Positions 56,342 through 64,000 of a stretch of DNA of 64,000 nucleotides are shown here, piece by piece. Source of the DNA: Choanephora cucurbitarum (Eukaryota > Mucoromycota > Mucoromycetes > Mucorales > Choanephoraceae). Positions within the stretch are counted from its first letter, which is position 1. The number at the start of each line of letters is the position of its first letter. Made by a program: the position numbers and the translations under genes. Location: the NCBI GenBank assembly GCA_025331435.1, contig JAIWNI010000040.1, forward strand, positions 124,001-188,000, given 5' to 3'. Below the pieces are notes generated by a model. That model saw only the letters and a list, made by a program, of their open reading frames with translations. It did not search any database and was not told where the DNA came from.

Positions 56342-58430
56342 TTAAGCTATTTGCATCCGCATTAACAACTTTACCTGTGACACATCTTCTCCTTCTGTTG
56401 AAATGGGAAGACTTGCTTTGGGTTCGTGCAACGCTCTGTTGGAAGACACAGGGAACTGTTGACAGTGCACATAGTCCTTCAAGACAGTCTTCCATAGCTG
56501 CAAACCTGTATCATACAAGTTGTTCTCCACACGAACTTCTCTATCAAACACCAATGCATTTCTGTCACGAACATCGCCTTCCTTCATGTAGACAGGCCAT
56601 TCAGGGATACCATCATGGTTGGGATCTCCATGCTTTGCAAAATTGATGATGGCCAAAGAAATCTGTTTAGCCACTCGGTCTCTTTCGTAATCATCACCAG
56701 GACCCAAGAACGGATTGTCTGTCCAATAGGCAAGGTTGTCCCAAGAAAAGACAGAGTCTACCATGTGTGCAGGCAAGGTTGTCCCAAGAAAAGACAGAGT
56801 CTACCATGTGTGCAGCTTTGATTACGTTTTGGACATCGTTCGACTCATAATCCCACTCATAAAGCCAGACCTTGTGGCCCCGAAGCGAGAGGTTTTCGGC
56901 CGTCAGGAGGGTAGAGATTCGACACATCACGTCTGAGCACATATATCGTGTCACCTCAGATGGTGGCGACATGGGAGGTACAATTTCTTGTTTGTACAAC
57001 TCATATGCTCTGCGTGCATTTTTACGACCAAAGATATGGGTAAAGTAACCGCGCACAAACATCGTATCGTCCATCTCTTGAAAGTTAGGAAGGAAAGGGA
57101 AGAAGAAGTTGAATTCGTCACGAGTGTAGCCAATCATGATCTCGAGGTTTTCGTGGCCCTTGGGCAGAGGTTTGTTAAAGAAGTGCTCAATGGCGGTCGT
57201 TGGCAACACATAATCATCTTGACTGGGACCAATAGGAGCCAAACCCTCAAGAAAGTTAGGCCAAGTTGTCATAAAGGTCTGTGTCTCCAGATATGTCTCG
57301 ATCTCAACCGTCTCCAACTCTTGAGCTAATTGAGACATGTCTAGGCCTAGCGAACGAGCAAAGATTTCACCCTTCTTTTCGGCCCAACGCTTGTTGTTTA
57401 CCATGAACATAGGAGGTGATTGAAGTACAGCACGGTGGAATAAGCCAGCTGTATTGGGGGCTAAAACCATAGACAAGATACTGGCAGCTATTGTATCATT
57501 GTTTTTTTTTTGCTTCTGTTAGTCTACCATAAAGAATACAAATGGCATTGATTTATGCATTTACCTCCTGCAGACGAACCAAAAGCAGTAATATTATTCA
57601 CATCACCTCCAAACTGAGCAATGTTCTTTTGAACCCATCTGAATGCAGCTAAACATAATTTGAGACATGTTAATGATGTGTGTCTTACTATTATTATTGT
57701 TGTTGTTGTTGGTGCTGTAGACTAGTTTCTCTCTCTCTCTATATACACATATATCGTTCTTACCGATTTGATCCAATAACCCTAAATTGGCAGTACCCTT
57801 CAAATCAGGAGAAAGATGATCCATCGCCATCCAACCTAATGCACCCAATCTATAGTTGAAACTCACAATGATAGCATCGTTTCTAGACAAGTTGGTACCA
57901 TCCCAGAAAGGTTGACTTGAGCTTCCACTATATGTCCCAAAGAAAAAAAGAAAGAAGACATATATTGTAAGCATAACAAAGGAAAAAGAAAAAGCCGGGA
58001 AAGATCATGCTCGGACACTAACAAAAGAAAAGAAAAAAAGAAAGAAAAAGAAAAACTACCTCATACAGGCACCGGGATGTACCCAAACAATGACAGGTCG
58101 CTTTCTGTCTTTAACTGTATCAGGTGTCCAAATGTTGAGATAAAGACAGTCTTCAGATTGATGATCGATTTGAACACACATCAATGTGTCAAATGGCATC
58201 TGAGTTTGAGGGGCAGCTGGAGCATGTTCAATGCAAAGACGTTCTTCATTGGGTGTGTCTAACTCAACTGTAGGCTTATGACGCAGTGGACCTACAGGTG
58301 CCTCGGCGTAAGGGATGCCCAAAAACACCTCAACTTCGTTTGCTTCATCTTTAAGGCCTTGCACAATACCAGACGTTGTCTGGATTTTCTCTGTCAAGAT
58401 CAATTCTTGTTGCTGAAGTTCGTCTTCCAT
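56342..58430 (-). pseudogene. Type B carboxylesterase, frame broken by a 43-bp tandem duplication
   Basis: Carboxylesterase/lipase-B alpha/beta hydrolase. Exons: 58430-58060, 57927-57764, 57648-57565, 57487 onward; phases fit up to the last exon. The catalytic nucleophile is in GSSAGAAS (S204, normally GESAGAAS). The oxyanion segment is HPGAC, unlike the usual HGGG. The catalytic His is probably in KAAHMVDSVF. Within the last exon a 43-bp unit is duplicated head to tail (56728-56815), and 43 is not a multiple of 3. The frame therefore shifts after SWDNLA and stops at 56694, about 120 residues early. The unshifted downstream frame (YWTDNPFLGPGDDYERDR, to a stop at 56342) still encodes the expected C-terminus. 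A recent event or an assembly artefact are both possible. Confidence 0.85.
56728..56815 (-). repeat. 43-bp exact tandem duplication in the carboxylesterase exon
   Basis: Two identical 43-bp copies (56728-56770 and 56771-56813), with two more matching bases to 56815. Period and identity were checked base by base. It shifts the esterase reading frame by one nucleotide. Confidence 0.92.
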
Positions 58431-59487
58431 AGTATAGTGGTTATATGAAAAAAATCAAAAAATCAGAAAATTAAAAAAAAAAAAAAAAGAGAGACAAAAA
58501 AAAGTGAAAAACTGGATGAATTTATAGTTATACCTAATTCAGATTGCGATCAGTAGTACAAATCGCATAAATATATAGCTTAGGGATCTATGATAACCAA
58601 TTAAAGTAGGACATAAGTTTGGGTGTACAACTCAACTAACAAGTAAGGAAATATAGGAATAATTCACAACACACATCCTTCCAGCCCCTTTTTCAGTTAT
58701 CATCTTCTCTATGGCTCAGGATACAGAGTGTAATTCAGATTGGACTGCTTTTCACTTTGATGGCTCTTTGCTTCTCGGGTACCACAGACAAGCCAAGGGC
58801 TTTTTCTCTTTGGTTTTGTCAGTGTAGACACCATGTTTCTGCAGGGTGTGACAATGCTCGCGTTGGTCATACAAGTCAAGGGAACAAGCAACCTATCAGG
58901 AAACAACTCAACGATCCAATCTGTATCGCAAAGCATTCCTGTTTGTTTGCATCCAATTATGCTAATTACTAGATAAAGCATCACAATCGGATATCTTATG
59001 ATCGCGCAAGAAAAAAAAAAGAAGAAGAAGAAGAGAGAGAGAGAGACAGAGAAAGGAGGGCTTTACGTGCACAACAAGGAAACCAGATTCTAGATTTATA
59101 AAGTAAGCTCTATTCTCCCTTCAACAAATGAACAGTCTATGGCCTTTGCTTTACTTTTCTCTCTCTCGCTCTCTCTTCTTCTTTTGTTTTTTTTTCTTTT
59201 TTGCCCACTTCCTAAACTCTTTATGTTTACGCATGGACTTTGTCACTCTTGAGTCAGTCTTTCTGTTCAAGTGTTTGTCTGAAAAGAAAAGAAAAGGAAA
59301 AGAACTAAGCTTGCTATTCATCAACAGAGGTCAATACATTATTCACTACGGAAGAATGTCTTGACCAATCATACCAGATATTTCAACATCCCTATGTATT
59401 GGCCGTATAGATATCATCATACATAAAATGTCTTTTCCTGAACCAAAAGAAAAGAGTTCATCAGGTCTACTGTTTGTTTTCAAGGGA

Positions 59488-59530
59488 GCGTACTCCTACT
59501 CCTGCTCCTACTCCTGCTCTTACTCCTGTT
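59488..59530. repeat. TCCTAC/TCCTGC hexanucleotide-type repeat
   Basis: Alternating CTCCTAC and CTCCTGC units, about six. An open frame runs across it but ends soon after and lacks homology, so it is treated as simple sequence. Confidence 0.5.
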
Positions 59531-59906
59531 GCCTAATGTCAATGAATACCGATGACATCTGTTTAGCGTCTTCCACTACAGCAATTGAAGGTGACAACTT
59601 CTTTAAGAACCAATCTATTTAGCCGATCTCATGTGCCCAACGATTCCCTTGACACTATACACTCATGTATGGGAAATCTGACAAACAGCGAAATCTAACC
59701 AAAAAGCCTAAAAGACAACACGATACTGATACAGAATGAAAAGATAGACTGGTTGCATGAACGTAATACACACTTATCATGGAAACCCAAACACGCTTAC
59801 AAAGAATAGCATATACAAACCGAATGATACAGGTCTCAAGATCAGAGAAAGGAAGAGAAGCAGTATCCATTTCAACCGAGTCTTGTTTTGATAGTGAATT
59901 CATACA

Positions 59907-60033
59907 ACAGTCGCTTTATTTAAGAGTGTGCATATTCTTGAGAAATACACTCTTATATTGAGCATACTCTTAAATAAAACACTCTTAAATAAAACACTCT
60001 TAGTCAAACACTCTTAAATCGAGCGACTACTGT
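59907..60033. mobile_element. MITE-like element with diverged terminal inverted repeats
   Basis: The left end (ACAG-TCGC-TTTATTTAAGAGTGT, 59907-59929) is mirrored at the right end (ACACTCTTAAAT-CGA-GCGACTACTGT, 60008-60033) with a few mismatches and one small indel. The interior is about 80 bp and carries two copies of ACTCTTAAATAAAAC plus diverged ones (about 59966-60013). There is no coding capacity, as expected for a miniature element. Confidence 0.5.
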
Positions 60034-60559
60034 AGCAGTTAACAGTAGCTCCCAGTTAACAGCATTAACATAAAAGGCCTCGATGTTAACATAATTATAT
60101 CTCTTTATCTCTCATAGATATTTTAATATCCCAGAACACTCTTGATTAGTCTAGTCTGATCTCGCAAACATTAAATTGCTGCTAAACCAAACCCCTTTAC
60201 CTCAAGCTCATCCTAAAACGTGTTCGGGGAGAGAGGGGAAAATAATTGATTGGCTCTTACTTTTGATTGGATGAAGTTGTGTGGCATATTTACCTCAATG
60301 ATTTTTTTGAGCTGATCAACTCCTTTGACATGTTAAGTTTGTTGTATTCAAGACAGCCAAATATTATACGCTCAATATATTTCTGTGTGCTCTTCCAAAG
60401 TACTTCATCATCATGTGATTGCTCCTCAATACTCCGTGACCATAATGTTCCAACAGATGAGCCTTCAGAATGAATATATCTCGCTCATGAAGCGGAATCA
60501 CTGAGAAAGTGAAAAAGTGAAAGAGTCACTTTCCTTTGAATTGATGATTCTTTTTTAAA

Positions 60560-60571
60560 CCCCCCCCCCCC
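60560..60571. repeat. Run of 12 cytosines
   Basis: The longest of several C/G homopolymers in this otherwise AT-rich window. Confidence 0.8.
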
Positions 60572-60840
60572 ATGACAAGCTCATAGTGAATATCAGACAA
60601 AAAACTCTAATTGAATTGGCCTCATGGTTGGAATATCTTGTTGTATTTGAATTGACCTGATGTAATGAAGGCGTAGATACGCTTTAGTTGAAATCTATTT
60701 AGCCCAAGCCCATGTATTTTCTTTTTTAAGCTTAGTTTGCCGTGTAACGAAAGATAACTTATTATTTACAAACATGTCGATCATTGGAAATAAATTTATT
60801 TATTATAAACAGTAATTACAAAAGAAGACAGAATATTAAA

Positions 60841-63246
60841 TTATTCGCGAATAGCTTGAACGGCTTCTTGAATAACACCGAAAGCGTTCTGGAATCGGTT
60901 CTTTACAAGGTAAGATGCAGCTTGTTGAATAGTAGATACTTTCTTGAGAGAGTGAGAAAGCATGTCTTGACCAGCAGAAGCCACCTGTTCAACAGCTGAA
61001 AGAGGGTTATAAACGGCATGAGGATCAATAGGCAAACGAGACCAGAATCTTTGTTGCTTCAAGGCTTTTTCAAATGAGCGTTGAAGACTACTTTCGTTAT
61101 CACCCAAAATCACACCATCCTTTTCACGAAGACCACTAGTACCTTCAGGAAGTTCAATACCAGCATATTCTAATAACTTGATACCTTCAGAGCTAGCGGC
61201 AATAGGCTTGGCATGACGGAAGGCATCCATGATAAAGACCTTGGGTTCGTCTACAGGGAAGAAAGAGGTCTTGCTAGTCATGGTTGTGATAGAGACATTA
61301 CCGCCAGGTACATAAACAGCATCATACAAGACAGAGTTAGCTGTAAGATAAGTGTTGGTCACGTCCAAACCGTATTGGCTACCCAAATGAATACCAATGT
61401 ATTCTGGATAGGCACCCTTAGATTGAAGGAAATTATACATGGCCTTAGCTTCCTTTGTGTTAGTACCAGGTGCAGTCAAGATGGCTACTGTACGGGTCTT
61501 GATGTTGTCAGGCTTAGGGTATTTTTCAATAGAGAGACCAATAGAGGTTTGGTTGTGATTGTCTTTAATCTTTTCAGGTAAGGTGATACCCAGACCAAGA
61601 GCGACACGACGAGCAAGGTTGTTATCGACGTTGTTTAACACATTGACCATACGCTCACGAACACCTTGATCCTTTGACTTGCCGATCTCAAAACGAGCAG
61701 CATCCACCAAGTTTTGCTTTTCAGGCTCAGTAAGCGAGTTGTAGTAAAGAGTAGCTTGAGTGTAATAATCAAAGAAGGAAGCAGGACGACCGCGAAGCTT
61801 GGTAGCATCCTTCATCTTCTCAGGGTAATCAATCCATCCACCTTCCTCAGGAGGTACAAGAGAAGGTGTATCTTGTTGCAAGCGGTTAGGAGAGTAAGCT
61901 ACCTTGCCCTTATGGATCTGGGATTGCATGAAGCCATCACGTTGGTTGTTGTGGACAGGTACAATGGGACGATTAATAGGCAATTGCATATAGTTGACAC
62001 TGCTCATTCGGTTAATTTGAGTATCGACGTAAGAGAAGAGACGTGAGTGCAAGAGCGGGTCGTTACTGAAGCCAATACCACGGACAATATGACCAAGGTG
62101 GAAAGTGACTTGTTCAGTTTCAGCAAAGTAGTTATCTGGGTTACGGTTCAAGACAAGACGACCCATAGGCTTGAAGGGAACCAAGGATTCAGGGATAATC
62201 TTTGTAGCATCCAAAATAGAGAAATTGAACTTTTCGGCTTCAGATTCTTTTACTAATTGGACACCCCATTCCCATTCAGGATAATCACCATTTTGAATAG
62301 CCTTGTAGAGATCATTACGATGGAAGTCAGGATCGTTACCAGCAATCTTTTGAGCTTCATCCCAGGCAAGGTTGGCAAGACCTTGTTTGGGCTTCCACAT
62401 GAACTTGACAAAATGGGCTTCACCTTTTTCGTTGATGAATCGCATAGTGTTGACGCCAAAGCCTTCAATCTGTCTTAGTGAGCGAGGAATACCACGACCA
62501 GAGAGTACCCATAGTACAGTATGAATAGATTCAGGGAATTCAGCAAAGAAATCATAGGCAGTTTCATGTGCAGTTTGAGCTTGAGGCACTTCTGTATCAG
62601 GCTGAGGTTTGGCAGCATGAACCAAGTCAAGGAATTTGATACCGTCATTGACGAAGAAGGAAGGAATATCATTACCCACAAGATCAAAGTTACCTTCGTC
62701 TGTATAGAAACGCACAGCAAAACCACGGACATCACGTACAGTATCAGATGAACCACGAGAGCCAAGGACAGTAGAGAATCGAACAAAAACAGGTGTTTGC
62801 TTACCCTTCTTGCTTAAGAAACTGGCTGCAGTGATATCAGAGTAGTCATCATAGGACTCAAAGTAACCATGAACACCTACACCTCTGGCATGAACAACAC
62901 GTTCAGGGATTCTTTCATGATCTATGCATGATGTTAGATACGATTGTTACAGATCTACAGAAGATACATTACCAAAATGAGTTATTTTTTCACGTAGCAT
63001 AAAGTCTTCCAATAGAGTTGGGCCTTCAAGACCTGCTTTCAAGCTATCTGAATTGTTGACCTTTAAACCAAATGTAGTTGTTTCTTGAGTGCCAGCATCA
63101 TTGATAGTAAATTTGTTTAATTGTTCTTGTTTTGCGTTCAAGGGATTCTTTTCGTCTGAACCAGTAAGAGCACAAGAACCATCACCAGCAACCAGCTGCG
63201 CAGCCATAAAGAGGCTAACGCATGAAGTTAATACATTGATCTTCAT
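60841..63246 (-). CDS. Secreted large-subunit catalase
   Basis: Heme catalase with a C-terminal flavodoxin/DJ-1-like domain, the large clade found in fungi and bacteria. Exons are 63246-62973 and 62921-60841, phase 1, 784 residues. A signal peptide is likely (MKINVLTSCVSLFMAAQLVAG). The catalytic His is in ERVVHARG (about residue 102), the Asn in LVGNDIPSFF (about 173) and the heme-ligand Tyr in RLFSYVDTQINRM (about 390). The C-terminal domain (about 560-690) has RTVAILTAPGTNTKEAK and YDAVYVPGGNVSI. The catalytic residues and length look normal. It probably detoxifies external or wall H2O2. The intron is only 51 bp. Confidence 0.95.
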
Positions 63247-63598
63247 TTGGTTATTTAAGAAATGTAAGTAAAGTTATTTGAAGAAGAAAAAAGTGGAGAT
63301 AGCTTATCCTGATAACTAGTATTTATATATTTTGAAAGTTGGATTTTACAACAGAATGTCGTCAGAATTGCAAAGATCTTAAAAGTAAACTTCAAAAGGT
63401 AGAACAAAATAAAACATCTTTATGTAACCCTTCAATGTCGGAGAACACGACAAAAACAGAGCCAACATAATTTTTTTCGGGTCAGTCTATTACGTGATTA
63501 ACGCATCAATATGATTCTAACTTTCATGGATTTTTAATCTGTGGAAAATAATGCTTAATAACTTTTTGTTGTCATTATTAGAGAATAAAACGAGCTAA
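63247..63598. other. Catalase promoter region
   Basis: AT-rich spacer that also contains the 3' end of the next gene's transcript. TTACGTGATTAA at about 63491-63502 could be a bZIP-type site (unproven). No gene was seen. Confidence 0.5.
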
Positions 63599-64000
63599 TC
63601 AATAGCGGCTGTTTTTATTTTTCATATAACCACGGTTTTGTTTGCGTGGTGAGTTTCGGCTATTGTTACTGCGTCCATTAGGCTCTTCATGATCTTCACG
63701 GTCTTCACGCGAAGCAGCAGCGAATGACTGCCATTTACTATCAGCAGCAACTTCACCTTGTGAAACCTCACCCCAGCCGTTCTCGCTTGATTGTTGTTGG
63801 TGGTCAGTCTCTGCAGCATCCCATCCATTTTCTTCTTTTGTTTCTTTCTCTTGTTCTTGCTCTTTCGATTCTTTATTTTGTTCTTGATCTTTTGTTTCCT
63901 CTACCTGATCTTGTTCTTTTTGAAGCATAGTTAATTCTCCATCGTCTTCTTCATCCTCTTCCTCTTCTTCTCGTACTTCCTCATCACTTGTTTCAGGGTC
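63599..64000 (-). CDS. Acidic Glu/Gln/Lys-rich protein, C-terminal part only
   Basis: Partial; it runs off the right edge, since the frame stays open through the last 72 bases (SDEEVREEEEEDEEDD region). The visible 133 residues are highly charged and disordered, with two short Trp repeats (ENGWDAAETD and ENGWGEVSQG), then an Arg/Asn/Ser-rich tail (NNSRNSPRKQNRGYMKNKN). Composition resembles RNA-associated proteins with a basic RG-like end, but no family is recognised. The internal ATG at 63928 is probably not the start. Confidence 0.55.
   Translation of the reverse strand, partial: DPETSDEEVREEEEEDEEDDGELTMLQKEQDQVEETKDQEQNKESKEQEQEKETKEENGWDAAETDHQQQSSENGWGEVSQGEVAADSKWQSFAAASREDREDHEEPNGRSNNSRNSPRKQNRGYMKNKNSRY

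Larger units (their letters stand above)
58431..60840. other. 2.4-kb intergenic region, carboxylesterase to catalase
   Basis: No gene was identified. It holds A-runs just upstream of the esterase start, a CCAAT at 58597-58601, a trinucleotide-like TCCTAC/TCCTGC repeat (about 59488-59530), an inverted-repeat element (59907-60033) and a 12-C run (60560-60571). Short frames (for example 59128-59364 and 60267-60473) have no recognisable domains. Confidence 0.55.

Noticed and set aside
56694..56815. An intron explaining the 43-bp duplication in the carboxylesterase
   Set aside because: The GT in the first copy and AG in the second would remove 47 nt, not 43, and so do not restore the frame.
60267..60473. 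68-residue plus-strand frame between esterase and catalase
   Set aside because: Short, AT-rich, no motif, no conserved start context.

Overview
This is a window of nuclear DNA from a fungus, most likely an early-diverging one (Mucoromycota, Mucorales-like). The basis is eukaryotic genes with many short GT-AG introns (mostly 45-130 bp), AT-rich spacers full of T/A and CT tracts, fungal-type proteins (Sho1, a secreted large-subunit catalase, a PalA/Rim20-like protein, a membrane-anchored class 3 lipase) and proteins atypical of Dikarya (a GH8 glycosidase and a TAF3 that keeps its PHD finger). Species was not determined. No rRNA, tRNA or CRISPR was seen. Exon boundaries were read by eye from splice consensus, phase and protein family conservation.

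Layout, left to right. 1-1650 (-) MIC60 (mitofilin), cut by the window edge; 5103-6851 (+) M17 leucyl aminopeptidase; 7324-8360 (+) SHO1; 10909-12631 (+) mitochondrial citrate synthase with strong codon bias; 14320-16968 (+) intronless glycogen phosphorylase; 17182-17886 (-) coiled-coil protein; 20939-21550 (+) two-finger C2H2 protein; 22038-23241 (+) thioredoxin-like/F-box fusion; 24837-26839 (+) ELP3; 26991-27743 (-) hemerythrin-like protein; 28152-29659 (+) SxIP-containing disordered protein; 29893-31789 (+) membrane-anchored class 3 lipase; 31848-32359 (-) small secreted protein; 32448-33788 (-) GH8; 34831-35568 (+) MED8; 35923-41047 (+) Unc104/KIF1-type kinesin-3; 41351-42232 (-) NmrA-like oxidoreductase; 43268-45389 (+) TAF3; 45496-47865 (+) acyl-CoA oxidase; 48213-50946 (+) Bro1-domain PalA/Rim20-like protein; 51005-52487 (-) TFIIE alpha; 54453-56002 (+) decayed repeat island (Tc1 transposase fragment plus a broken gene with a PD-(D/E)XK-like motif); 56342-58430 (-) carboxylesterase broken by a 43-bp tandem duplication; 60841-63246 (-) secreted catalase; 63599-64000 (-) 3' end of an acidic protein.

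Genes are packed as single units, often convergent with very short gaps (58 bp twice). There are no operons and no obvious metabolic cluster. Themes are general: mitochondria and carbon storage (MIC60, citrate synthase, glycogen phosphorylase), transcription (MED8, TAF3, TFIIE alpha, and ELP3 as a tRNA modifier), signalling and trafficking (SHO1, Rim20-like, kinesin-3), and peroxisome or oxidative functions (acyl-CoA oxidase, catalase). The most notable items are the duplication-broken carboxylesterase, the thioredoxin-fold/F-box fusion, the GH8 gene, the PHD-bearing TAF3, a PTS2-like N-terminus on acyl-CoA oxidase, and the Tc1/PD-(D/E)XK relic island.
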